Shown piece after piece: positions 1 through 8,642 of a stretch of 45,153 nucleotides of DNA. Each line of letters opens with the position of its first letter. Position 1 is the stretch's first letter. Origin of the DNA: Nevskia sp. GTDB taxonomy: Bacteria; Pseudomonadota; Gammaproteobacteria; Nevskiales; Nevskiaceae. The notes below the pieces were generated by a model. That model had not been told where the DNA came from and ran no database searches. It worked only from the letters and a program-made list of their open reading frames with translations. The stretch is taken from NCBI GenBank assembly GCA_023229645.1, contig JALNYU010000029.1, positions 1 to 45,153 of the forward strand, given 5' to 3'. The position numbers and the translations under genes are program-made.

Positions 1-75
1 CCGGCCCGTCCCATCCGCTTCGGCCACTTCGAAAACATCCTTTGCCAAATCTACCGCCACCGTCGTAATGTTCAT
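1..75 (-). mobile_element. IS110-family transposase, N-terminal fragment at window edge
   Basis: Reading leftward from an ATG at 75 gives MNITTVAVDLAKDVFEVAEA, which runs off the window. This matches the start of IS110-family DEDD transposases/recombinases, where the Asp of the VDLAK motif (residue 9 here) is the first acidic catalytic residue of the RuvC-like domain. Only 25 codons are visible, so the family is supported by this N-terminal signature alone. A purine-rich stretch just upstream (ggtggag at about 82-88, minus strand) can serve as ribosome binding site. Whether the element is complete outside the window cannot be seen. Confidence 0.75.
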
Positions 76-664
76 TTCGGACTCCACCGGTTGGTTGCTG
101 ATGATCAGAACATTCAGCTTGGCACTCGGAGACCGCTCAAAACAGCGGGTGGGGTCCATTCCATCAGTCAAGCGGACGACGGTTTTCAACGCACAGATCG
201 ATCTCGGGGGCTCGGGTCGCCCTGGATTGGTCTCTCTGAACGGTATGGGTACGCTGCGGGATCTGTGCGCGGCTCGAATAAGACGCCGAGATGGTCTCGC
301 GCTGACGCTCTGTATGAACTCTGATGTGAATGAGGATATCGAAATCGATGCCGTTGCGCGCTGGACGCCTGACCCAACCTCTACCGAAGGTGCTGCTGGG
401 TGGCCGAGTTCGATCCAAAAGGGTTTCGCGACGTACCGGCGACGCAAAGTGAGTCGGTATTGAGCTGGTTTCCCTGCGGAGCCTGCGGTATGAACGCGGC
501 CGATCAGATCCAGCAGACCGGGCTTTCCACTTCAGCACGCTGCTCCTACTGCGACGCGCGCTTTCACGGAGCAATAGCCCCACCCGGGGTCGGGGTGTAA
601 CGCTGCGTTGCAGTGGACACGTATTTGCGTTGAATTGGAATCCAAATCGACGCCGAGTAGAACG
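76..664. other. IS110 upstream region and unassigned sequence
   Basis: No convincing gene in about 590 bases. Several open frames cross it on both strands, but none has recognisable motifs or a good start. The part next to the transposase (about 76-165) should be the untranslated end of the IS110 element. In the IS110 group this side carries the promoter and may encode the bridge RNA, but the element boundary cannot be fixed here. The rest may be degraded mobile-element or gene sequence. Confidence 0.4.
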
Positions 665-1498
665 CTAAAACTGATACAAAATCGCCAAGCCGCCGCTGAG
701 GCGGGATAGCGGGCCGCGGGCGGGGCTGTTAGCGGCGTTGCCGAAGAGGCGGTCGCCGGCGGTGTAGCCTTCGACAAGCCAGTGATCGCTGATCGTCCAG
801 ACGAGGTTGGCGCCGAGCGTGACCGATTCCAAACCGCTGCGCGGGTGGAATTCCGGCCCGGCGCCGGCCGCGGCTTCGATGGCGTCGATGCCGTAATAGC
901 GTTGCAGATAATGATTATCTGCGGCGGTGATCGAAGGGCCGGCGAATAGCACCAGGGATTTGCTTAGCGGTAAGGCGACGTAGGCGGAGAGATCGGCGAC
1001 CCAACCGTCGTAGCCGCCGATGGCGCGGCGGACATCGAAGCGCAGCAGCACCGGCGTGAAGGCGTGTTCGACGAACAGCTTGACCTCCGGCGCGGCGTGA
1101 ATGCCGAGCAGGGCATGGTTCGGGCCTTCGTTGGCGGAGCGGCCGTAGTCGTAGGTCAGCGCAACGCCGGCGCGGGTGGTTGTGAAGCCGGGCAGGTTGT
1201 AGCCGATGCCTTCTTCGGTGGAGGCGAAGGCGCGGTTGCCGTAGCGCAGGTCAACAATCGGTGAGGTCCATTGGCGATTGCGGTTGGCGCCGGGATAGGC
1301 GGCGAGCCGGGCGCTGGTCACGCCCAGCGCCGCGGACCACGTGGCCGGCGGTTCGCCGTCGAGCTGATCAAACAGCACGCCAGCCGAGCTTTGCCATTCG
1401 GCCAGCGGCGCGTTGCCGGCCGCGTGCGCAGCTGATGCCGCCGCCAAACAGCCGGCGAGCGCTGCAATCAGCGCCGCCGCGCGCCGCGAAACGCTCAT
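665..1498 (-). CDS. MipA/OmpV-like outer-membrane protein
   Basis: Protein of 277 residues with a clear signal peptide (basic N-terminus, Ala/Leu-rich core, AHA-AG type cleavage region near residue 26). It then has alternating aromatic beta-strand segments and ends in Tyr-Gln-Phe, a typical C-terminal phenylalanine of an outer-membrane beta-barrel. Length and strand pattern fit the MipA/OmpV family, whose founding member scaffolds murein synthesis enzymes. Most family members have no defined role. The ATG overlaps the stop of the upstream reductase-like pseudogene by 4 bases (ATGA), so the two formed a transcription unit. I start it at this ATG because the frame upstream belongs to the pseudogene. 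Confidence 0.75.
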   Translation of the reverse strand: MSVSRRAAALIAALAGCLAAASAAHAAGNAPLAEWQSSAGVLFDQLDGEPPATWSAALGVTSARLAAYPGANRNRQWTSPIVDLRYGNRAFASTEEGIGYNLPGFTTTRAGVALTYDYGRSANEGPNHALLGIHAAPEVKLFVEHAFTPVLLRFDVRRAIGGYDGWVADLSAYVALPLSKSLVLFAGPSITAADNHYLQRYYGIDAIEAAAGAGPEFHPRSGLESVTLGANLVWTISDHWLVEGYTAGDRLFGNAANSPARGPLSRLSGGLAILYQF

Positions 1499-2522
1499 TT
1501 GAAATCGTCGAGCATTTGTTCCTGCAGCGACATGCCAGCGGTGGATTTCAGGCAGAGGCCGACGTAATCGGTCATGCGCGGCGGTGGCCGCGTGCCCTCG
1601 GTCAGCAGGCGTAGGTTGTCGAACACGTAGTGCAGCGACGAGAAGCCACCGTAGAGCGATAACGCGCGGGTCAGCAGGCGGCGGTTGCGGATGCCGAGCT
1701 TGGCTTGGAACAGCGGCACCAGCGTGCTGATTTGGTCTTTTAGAGATGCGGCGATACGAGCTGATGCCTTCGGCTTTCGGCCGCTCGGTGCGGTTCATTG
1801 CCAGATAAATATCGCGTAGCTTGCAGGCGCCGCCGCGGCCAGCGGAGATATGGTAAAGGTCCCAGTGCAGGGTATTGGCGAGCAGGATGTGGCTGATCGC
1901 TCCGGCGCAGTAGTCCACCGGGACGACATCGATGTAGTCGTCGAGATCGCACATAAAGTGATCGATCTCGTACCCCATGCGGAAGACCCAGAAAATGCTG
2001 GTCGATGGCGTGCAGCCAAGGCGGCTGTGGCCGACGATGATCGATGGCCGTACCACGATCAGCGGCAGGCCCGGCAGCGTTTCGCGCATCTGCCGTTCGG
2101 CTTCGGCTTTCGAGGCGGTGTACGTCACCAAATGATGTTCGCGCGCCGGCATTTCCCAGCTTTCGCCAACCAATTGTTCACGGTTCGGGTCGTAGGCCAT
2201 CGCGGTGCCGACGTGGACAAAGCGCTGCAAACCGGTGACCGCCGCAATTCACCACCCGGGTCACTTTATCCAGCCGCAGGTCGTCAGCGAACGCGGCGAC
2301 GTCGGTGAGATCGCCGAGGATCAACTGGCTCGCGGTGAAGCGGGCGAGCGTGGCGGTGTCGACTTCAAACCGCGCCAGCGAGGTATGCAAACGCTGCAGG
2401 CCTTCGGTTGGCGTTGCCGCGCGGATCAAAAAGCGCAGGTCGTCCCGCAGTCCGCGTTGCAGCAGCGCGGCGGTGGTTGCGCCGCCGAGAAAGCCGGTGG
2501 CGCCGGTGATGAGAATTGTCAT
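1495..2522 (-). pseudogene. SDR-family NAD(P)-dependent reductase (thioester-reductase/epimerase-like), frameshifted
   Basis: The N-terminus (ATG at 2522, preceded by gaagga) has the Rossmann motif ITGATGFLGG, then a Val-Val-Asn-Cys stretch near residue 90. The active-site-like TYTASKAEAE motif (Tyr-x-x-x-Lys) and VRPSIIVGHS follow in another frame (about 1750-2225), and the C-terminal part (about 1500-1735) is in a third frame. At 2225-2240 the sequence jumps from the NCGG region directly to the LQRFVHVGTAMA region. About 30 residues that family members normally have between them are missing, so this junction is a deletion plus frame change. A second frame change lies near 1740. Two independent lesions make inactivation more likely than a sequencing slip. 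It reads into the MipA-like gene. Confidence 0.75.
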
Positions 2523-2909
2523 GGGTTTAGTCCTTCAAAAGTTTGCAGCGCCCGGCGAGCGCGGAGGCGCGTTACCGGCCGATGGCGAAGCCCACGGCGA
2601 TGGCAAAAAGGCGCATCGGTGTGTCGGCAACAGCCTGGGGCCGCGATGTGCGGTGCTGTGCAGACTGCGACTTCGGAGGGCATCGGCTGGGGTCTCGTAA
2701 AACGCGCCGCGTGGCGGAATGCCGCGAATGCGTATTAGCCTTAGCGCAACGGCCGTGCCGCCGCTAACGCAAGCCAAAATATCTCTATAACACGATGGTT
2801 TAATTAAAAATTATAATATTTTCTGAGCACCGAAGGGGGCGTCGTCTATGCGCAAGAAACAGCGATCGCGCAAGAAATGTCTACGTTTTTTGCGCGGTAG
2901 CGCCGCGGG
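2523..2909. other. Intergenic region with AT-rich promoter-like segment
   Basis: No gene recognised. An AT-rich stretch at about 2795-2822 (taattaaaaattataatatt) stands out from the GC-rich surroundings and is a plausible promoter or regulator site for the leftward reductase pseudogene. A direct repeat, gcgcaagaaa, occurs at 2850-2859 and 2868-2877 with 18-bp periodicity and could be a binding site. A 21-codon basic open frame from 2849 has no support as a gene. Confidence 0.4.
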
Positions 2910-3407
2910 TTAGTGGCGGCAGGCCGCAGTGTTCGGCGTTTCGGTGGCGGTTACGGTGTCGGTGACGACGGCGATGACTGCAACCCGGCGATCGGCGCTG
3001 CACAGCGGCACGTAGCCGATGGCGCCGCGGGTATCGGTGACAAAGCGCAGCACCGCTTCCGGCGACGCCAAGACCCGCGGCGGCAAGATGCCTTGGAAGT
3101 ATTGCTCGTCCCAATAGTCTTCCATCGCTTCCGGCAGCAAGCCGGTGACAACGCGCGAGAAATGGCGCCGGCGGATATCTGCGGCGCCGAGGTTTACGGG
3201 TTCGATCGCCGTGCCATCCGGCCAAAACCGGCGTTTACGGCGGTAGATCGCGGCGAGCTCGCTGGCGTCGATTGGGTGGTGTGCGGCCGAAGCCGGCACG
3301 ACCACCGCCAGCGGTTCTTCGGACAGCGCTGCGCGCGCCGTAATGCTCAGCGCCAGCCCTAGGCAAGCACTGGCGACGGCGTCGCGGAAGCGTCGAATAG
3401 GCCGCAG
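2910..3407 (-). CDS. Small periplasmic phosphate-binding-protein-like (PBP domain) protein
   Basis: The mature part resembles short PstS-like solitary binding proteins: VVVPASAAHHPIDASELAAIY, a WPDG segment, and a GAIGYV motif near the C-terminus. These small secreted proteins often sit next to porin-like and two-component genes; their ligand is usually unknown. The first normal start is the GTG at 3305, but the frame stays open upstream and encodes a good signal peptide (RRFRDAVASACLGLALS, then TARA). No ATG, GTG or TTG is available between the upstream gene's TAG (3417-3419) and 3305. A CTG at 3405-3407 is the only near-cognate start giving the signal peptide. Either CTG is used or the true start was lost. 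The frame equals that of the upstream porin-like gene. Confidence 0.55.
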   Translation of the reverse strand: MRPIRRFRDAVASACLGLALSITARAALSEEPLAVVVPASAAHHPIDASELAAIYRRKRRFWPDGTAIEPVNLGAADIRRRHFSRVVTGLLPEAMEDYWDEQYFQGILPPRVLASPEAVLRFVTDTRGAIGYVPLCSADRRVAVIAVVTDTVTATETPNTAACRH

Positions 3408-3416
3408 TCCGTCGGT

Positions 3417-4442
3417 CTAAAACAAAACCGCGAACGAGAGCAGAAAGCCCTCGGGTACGTCGATGCGGTTATGCACGCCTTGCGAGAATTCGGCTTTGAC
3501 GATGACCGCGCGGCTCCAGCGGTGATCCAGCCCGGCGAGCCAGAGGCTGACCCCTGAGGTTGGCCCTGCGCGGTCGTAATACTCGTAGCGACCAATGCCG
3601 TAGAGCTTGCCGACCAGCGGCGCCACGCCTTGCACGAAGCCGCCTAGCTCATCGGACTCCGGGCCTTGGCTGGAAAACCGATACGCGGCCTCGGCGCTAA
3701 TCTCATAGCCGTTGTGGCCCCAAAAAACATCGGCACCGACGAGGTTGCGGCGGTTGCCGAGATCGCTACGCTGTTCGAAATTGGCGTAGGAAAAGCCGAG
3801 CTGCAGCGTCGGCCGCAACGAATAGGCGAGGTGCAGGCCGTAGGCTTCGGTGAACGGGTCCTGTTTCGGATCGCGTCGTAGCTCGGCGCCGATGGCGTTG
3901 GTCGGAAACGTGACCTGGGTGATCAGCGGCCGCGAGGTGGTTCAAACCAGCGGATCCGCATGAATCAGATTCCGACGCCCGATGGGTGTGAGAAACTTAC
4001 CCAGGCGGGGGTTCAGCGCATCGGATTGCGCCCAGTCGGCGTACAAACGCGCCACTGCCAGATAGCCGTTGGCGGTGGTGAATTTGTCGGACTGCACTTG
4101 TAGCGCGTCTTGTTCGTCAAGCTCAGTGAAGAAGCGCAGCCGCTGGATCGGCTGCCACCAGAGGAAAGCGCTGAGGTGGGTGACATCAAAGCTGAGCGGC
4201 GTATCGTCGAGCTTCGCCAGCTGGGTAGTGGCATGGCCGCCGAGGGTCAGGTTGGTATGCGGAACCTGCCAGCCGCGGCCGAGCTGATAGTCATGTGTCG
4301 CAAGGTTTTCGACGGGGTCACTAGCGTAAGCGTTTTGTAAGGTGATTGCGGCGAGCATCAAGCCGACGTGCGCGGCGAAGCTCAGCCAAGAACCGGCCGG
4401 CGATTTTCTAAACGCCAACCGTATCCTGGGTTTCTTGTTCAC
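3417..4442 (-). pseudogene. Porin-like outer-membrane beta-barrel protein interrupted by one in-frame TGA
   Basis: One continuous frame of about 341 codons with a single TGA at 3942-3944. The N-terminal half has a signal-like segment ending NAYASD and beta-strand text such as FLWWQPIQRLRFFTELD. The second half continues TTSRPLITQVTF and ends in SFAVLF, a barrel-type terminal Phe. The stop sits in HADPLV-stop-TTSRPL, where a Trp codon (TGG) is the natural reading, so a single G-to-A change explains it. I take the GTG at 4442 (preceded by gggag) as start; a TTG at 4454 is also possible. The gene diverges from the sensor kinase and lies upstream of the small binding protein, an arrangement seen in sensor-regulated porin loci. 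Inactivated, or a base-call error. Confidence 0.65.
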
Positions 4443-4468
4443 AGCTGCTCCCAACCGGCCGGCCCCGC

Positions 4469-6247
4469 GTGACGATCCGACGAATTTTGTTGCTGGCGTT
4501 TCTACTGGTGAGTCTGACGCCCAGCGTCATTTTGACGTATCTAGCTTTCGTCCAGACACGCGATGCGCTGGTGCGCGAGAGCGAGTCGAGCTTGGCGGCG
4601 CAGGCGGCGACGTTATCGCGCGAAGTTGACCACATGCTGTTCGAGCGGCTGCAGAACGCGCTGAGCTGGAGCCGGCTCGACGTGATGCAGGATCTCCGTA
4701 TCAAAGATGTCGATAAGCGCTTATCGCAGTTTCTCGCCGAAGTGGCACGCGCCTACGGCGGCGTCTACGACACGCTTTACTGCATCGACGGCAGCGGCGT
4801 CATCGTCGCCAGCAGCAAGCCGGCGCTGATCGGCACGCAAGTGGCGCGGCAAGCGCTGTGGCTGACCGCGAAGCTGCCGAACGGCGCGGTGAGTTTGAAC
4901 GCGCCGCAGCGCTCGGCCGATGGTGGCAGTTACGTCGTGCCGATCCGCGCGCCGCTGTATTCAGCCAGCGACGGCGCGGCGCTCGGCGAGCTGGTGCTGC
5001 TGTTCGACCAACGCCAGATTGCGCAAAGCCTCGATGGTTTGGCCAAGAGCGGGCGTTCGGCGGTCATCCTCGACGCCGAAGGCCGCTTGGTGGCGGCGTC
5101 GTCCGGTTTGCGCGATGTCGGCCAGCCGTACGGCGCTGCGCTGCGCGCGTTGCTGCCGGCACCCAACCGCGGCAGCGGCGTCGAACAGCGGCTGTCGACG
5201 ACCCCGGACGGGCAAAGCTTGATCGTCGGCTTCGACCGCTCACGCGGCTACGAGCACTTCGCTGGCTTTGGTTGGACGACACTGGCACTGCAATCGCGCG
5301 ACGAAGCGCTGGCCGCGGTTCGGCGCATGGGCTATGTATTTCTCGGTTTGTTAATCATCAGTGTGATCGTCACCGCAGCGCTATCGATTTACGTCGCGGG
5401 GCGAATTTCGCAGCCGATTGCGCGGTTAACGCGCTTCACCCAGACCTTCGGCCGCGAGCAGCGGATGCCGGCGCCGCCGCCGCCCGGTCGCGGCGAAGTC
5501 GGCGAGCTGACGGACGCTTTCGTGACGATGGTCGCCGCGCTCGACCGCTCGCGGCAAGATTTTCTGCGCGCGTCCAAGCTCGCCGTAGCTGGCGAGATCG
5601 CAGCGACGATGGCGCATGAAATTCGCACGCCGCTCGGCATTTTGCGCTCGGCGGCGCAGATCGTCGCCGACGAACCGGCGCTGAGTTCGGAGGGCCGCGA
5701 GCTGGTGGGGTTCATCGATAGCGAAACCGAGCGGATCAATCGCTTGGTCGTCGGTCTACTGGAAAGTGCCAATCCGCATCCGCCGGCGTTTCGGCGCGCC
5801 GATTTAAGCGCGCTGGTGCGCGCGGCGATCGCGATGTTGCAGCCGCAAGCGGACAAAAAGCAGATCGCGCTGACGGCGACCTTCAGCGGCCGGGATTTCC
5901 ACGCCGTTTGCGATCCCGAGCAGATGACGCAGGTATTGCTGAATCTACTGCTGAACGCGCTGCAGATTCTGCCGCTTGAAGGCCGCATCGCGATCGACTG
6001 CCGCGACGACGGCGCCACGCTGCGCTTAGAGATCGGCGACAGCGGACCCGGCATTTCCGAAGCCGATCGTGGCCATATCTTCGAGCCGTTCTTCAGCCGC
6101 CGGGCCGGCGGCCTCGGCCTCGGCCTCGCCGTAGTCCGGCAGATCATCGTCGCCCACCAGGGCGAGATCGAAATCGGTCAACATCAACAGCTCGGCGGCG
6201 CGAGTTTTATCGTCCGCATTCCGCATGATCGGAGTCCTCAGACATGA
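4469..6247 (+). CDS. NtrB-like membrane sensor histidine kinase
   Basis: 592 residues. An N-terminal transmembrane helix (about 5-27) is followed by a periplasmic cache-like sensor domain (about 30-280), a second helix (about 287-310), a HAMP linker, then HisKA with the H-box MAHEIRTPLG (phospho-acceptor His383). The C-terminal ATPase has N-box NLLLNALQ, G1 DSGPGIS and G2 GLGLGLAVVRQI. This is the layout of kinases that phosphorylate NtrC-type regulators. The stop overlaps the ATG of the regulator gene (ATGA), so they are co-translated. The GTG start at 4469 lies only 27 bases from the start of the divergent porin-like gene, so promoters of the two must overlap. The signal sensed is unknown. 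Confidence 0.88.
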   Translation: MTIRRILLLAFLLVSLTPSVILTYLAFVQTRDALVRESESSLAAQAATLSREVDHMLFERLQNALSWSRLDVMQDLRIKDVDKRLSQFLAEVARAYGGVYDTLYCIDGSGVIVASSKPALIGTQVARQALWLTAKLPNGAVSLNAPQRSADGGSYVVPIRAPLYSASDGAALGELVLLFDQRQIAQSLDGLAKSGRSAVILDAEGRLVAASSGLRDVGQPYGAALRALLPAPNRGSGVEQRLSTTPDGQSLIVGFDRSRGYEHFAGFGWTTLALQSRDEALAAVRRMGYVFLGLLIISVIVTAALSIYVAGRISQPIARLTRFTQTFGREQRMPAPPPPGRGEVGELTDAFVTMVAALDRSRQDFLRASKLAVAGEIAATMAHEIRTPLGILRSAAQIVADEPALSSEGRELVGFIDSETERINRLVVGLLESANPHPPAFRRADLSALVRAAIAMLQPQADKKQIALTATFSGRDFHAVCDPEQMTQVLLNLLLNALQILPLEGRIAIDCRDDGATLRLEIGDSGPGISEADRGHIFEPFFSRRAGGLGLGLAVVRQIIVAHQGEIEIGQHQQLGGASFIVRIPHDRSPQT

Positions 6248-7615
6248 AGACGCACAAGATCCTCATCGTCGACGACGAAGAAAAGATGCGCCGCGTGTTG
6301 GAGATCATGCTGCAACGCATGGGGCCTCGGGTCGCCGCCGCCGACGATGGCCGCAGCGCGCTGGCGTTGCTGCAGGCGGAGCCGTTTGATCAGGTGATCA
6401 GCGATCTGCGCATGCGTGACGTGAACGGTGCGGTGATGCTGGAGCGCCTGCGCGCAGCCGGCAACGAAGTGCCGGTGATTATCGTCACCGCCCACGGCAC
6501 GATCGAAAGCGCGGTTGACGTCATGAAGCTCGGCGCTTGCAACTACCTGCTGCGGCCGTTTGATCTTGATGCTTTAAAGCTCTCAATTGAGCGCGTGTTT
6601 AGCACCCGTGCTGTGCTTGAACAAAACCATTTTCTGCGCGACGAATTGGAGCGCAGCTGGCGCGGTTTGATCGGCGATAGCCCGGCGATGCGCCACGTCC
6701 ACGAGCGCATCGCGCAAGTTGCGCCGGGCAAGACCACGGTGCTGGTGTCCGGCGAAACCGGCACCGGCAAAGAGTTGGTGGCGCGGGCGATTCACGATGC
6801 TTCGCCGCACAGTCAGGCTTTGTTCGTGCCGGTGAATTGCGCCGCGATTCCGGCCGAAATTGTCGAAAGCGAGCTGTTCGGCCACGAGCGCGGCGCGTTT
6901 ACCGGTGCCGTTAAAGAGCGCGTCGGCAAGTTCGAGCTGGCCGATGGCGGCACGCTGTTTCTCGACGAAATCACTGAAATGCCGATTGCGCTGCAAGCCA
7001 AGCTGCTGCGCGTGCTGCAGTCGAACACGATTGAGCGGCTCGGCAGTAATCGCAGCATCGAGCTGGATTTGCGCCTTGTCGCGGCGACGAACCGCGACGA
7101 ACCGCGACCCGCGCGCAGCGATCGCCGAAGGCCGTTTGCGCGAAGATTTGTACTACCGGCTGAACGTGTTCTCAATTGAACTGCCGCCATTGCGCGAGCG
7201 GCGTAGCGATATTCCAATGCTGGCGCGCCATTTTGCCGCCCGATTTGCCCGCCCCGGCAGCGCAGAGCCGCTGATTTCCTGCGCCGCGTTGGCGGAACTG
7301 GAGGCCTGCGACTGGCCCGGCAACGTCCGCGAGTTGATCAACTTGGTCGAGCGCGCCAGCGTGATCGCCAATGGCGCGACCTTAGACGTTGCGCATTTTC
7401 CGCTGAGCCCAGCGCTACCGAACGAGCCCGGCGCGCCGCCGCTGGCGCTGTCGGAAACGGCTGAGATCAACCTCGATCATGAAGTCGAAAACTTGGAGGT
7501 CAAGCTGATCGGCGAGGCCTTAAGGCGCAGCAGCGGCAACAAAACCTTGGCGGCGACGCTGCTGAACATCAGCGGCCGTTCGCTCTGGTACAAACTGAAA
7601 AAATACGGCTTGTAG
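6244..7615 (+). pseudogene. NtrC-family sigma54-dependent response regulator, frameshifted by 10-bp duplication
   Basis: Receiver domain (about 1-120) with phospho-acceptor Asp54 in ISDLRMRD; sigma54 AAA+ domain with Walker A GETGTGKE (170-177) and GAFTGA loop (217-222). The frame breaks after VAATNRD. The true continuation DPRAAIAEGRLREDLYYRL and the rest of the AAA+ domain (WPGNVREL), then the Fis-type helix-turn-helix ending KLKKYGL, lie one frame over. The cause is visible: gcgacgaacc occurs twice in tandem at 7084-7103. Removing one copy restores a single frame of about 453 codons. As read, the product stops at 7179 without the arginine-finger region or DNA-binding domain. The conserved receiver Lys is Arg104 (LLRPFD). 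It could be a mutation, a reversible slip or an assembly error. Confidence 0.85.
7084..7103. repeat. Perfect 10-bp tandem duplication inside the response regulator gene
   Basis: Two adjacent copies of gcgacgaacc. The unit is not a multiple of three and sits exactly where the NtrC-like frame breaks. Deleting one copy gives the expected VAATNRDPRAAIAEG reading. Confidence 0.9.
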
Positions 7616-7634
7616 CGCCGCGCAAAAGCGCTAC
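7612..7634. terminator. Perfect inverted repeat between convergent genes
   Basis: The arms gtagcgc (7612-7618) and gcgctac (7628-7634) are perfect complements around a 9-base loop. The stop codons of both convergent genes fall inside the arms. No T-run follows, so it is a stem-loop that could block read-through or stabilise 3' ends rather than a classic intrinsic terminator. Confidence 0.5.
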
Positions 7635-8518
7635 TTCGGCCGTTGCGGCAGCGCCGTTCGGCACAGCAGAATCCCGGCCAGGATGATGACGCCGCCGATG
7701 GCCTGCTGCAGGCCGAAGCGCTCGTTCAGCAGCAGCCAGGCGAATACCGCAGCCGCCACCGGCTGCACCAGCAACGTCACCGAGGCGAATGACGCCGGCA
7801 GGTGCGCTTGCGCCCAGGCGATCAAACCTTGACCGCCGACGTGTACAACCCAGGCCAGCGCCAGCAGCAACAGCCAGCCTCGTGCCGATTGCGGAAACAG
7901 GGTTTCGCCGGCTAAGAGCGCCAGCGGCAGCAGCGCGCAGGCGCCGGCGAGGCTGCTCCAGAACATCACGTCCAGCGCCGAATACACCCGCCGGCTGCGG
8001 CTGACGAGCAGCTGATAGCCGGCGTAGAACACCGCGGTGGCGGCGGCGAGGAGGTCGCCGAACGCGGTTTCTGGGCCGATCCGCAGGCTGTCGGCAACCA
8101 GCCAGCCGGCACCAGCCAGCGCCAGCGCCAGCCCAATCCAAAACCGCCGCACGTGTTTTTCGCCGAAGCCGAAGTGCAGCGTCAGCGCCAAAAACACCGG
8201 TGACAAATTGCTCAGTAGCGTTGAATTGGCGACCGATGTCAGGTGGATCGAGCGATGCCAGAGTGCCAGATCACCGGCGAAAAATAAGCCGGCTACGAGC
8301 ATCAGCGCCCGCGCCCGGCTCTGTGGCTTTGGCGCCTCGGCGGGGATCTGTGTGCGCCGCAGCGTGTACAACAACGGGGCGGCGAGCATCAGCCGCCAAA
8401 AGCCGGCCGCGGTCGGGCCGACATCGGTCAAACGGACGATGATCGCGGCAAAGCCGATCAGTGTGGCGCCGAGGACTAAACCGGGAATGGCGCGGCCGGA
8501 AATTCGCGAAGTGGACAT
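7631..8518 (-). CDS. EamA-family (DMT superfamily) inner-membrane transporter
   Basis: 295 residues, highly hydrophobic, with about ten predicted membrane helices arranged as two EamA repeats (about 10-145 and 155-288). The second repeat ends with ERFGLQQAIGGVIILAGI, the usual last-helix signature of drug/metabolite exporters. Substrate cannot be inferred. It converges with the response regulator and diverges from the antiporter across 124 bases. Confidence 0.85.
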   Translation of the reverse strand: MSTSRISGRAIPGLVLGATLIGFAAIIVRLTDVGPTAAGFWRLMLAAPLLYTLRRTQIPAEAPKPQSRARALMLVAGLFFAGDLALWHRSIHLTSVANSTLLSNLSPVFLALTLHFGFGEKHVRRFWIGLALALAGAGWLVADSLRIGPETAFGDLLAAATAVFYAGYQLLVSRSRRVYSALDVMFWSSLAGACALLPLALLAGETLFPQSARGWLLLLALAWVVHVGGQGLIAWAQAHLPASFASVTLLVQPVAAAVFAWLLLNERFGLQQAIGGVIILAGILLCRTALPQRPK

Positions 8519-8642
8519 GGCCGCGCATAATGCCCGAAGGCCAAATGCGATGCTGACTGGCCTGCGGTTGAACCGAATGCAATGCTCGGGGACTAAGTAA
8601 ACGCTGCGCTGCGCCGGCTTAAAGACCTGACTAAAGACTCAC

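Noticed and set aside
91..600. Overlapping open frames in the first 600 bases
   Set aside because: No domain, no good start signals, and sequence character fits degraded or non-coding mobile-element flank.
2849..2914. Short basic open frame beginning MRKKQRSRKK
   Set aside because: Only 21 codons, no homology signal, and it converges on a real leftward gene; more likely chance in a regulatory region.
3942..3944. Selenocysteine or recoded TGA in the porin-like gene
   Set aside because: No SECIS-like reason, the barrel family has no selenoprotein precedent, and a Trp codon changed by one base is simpler.
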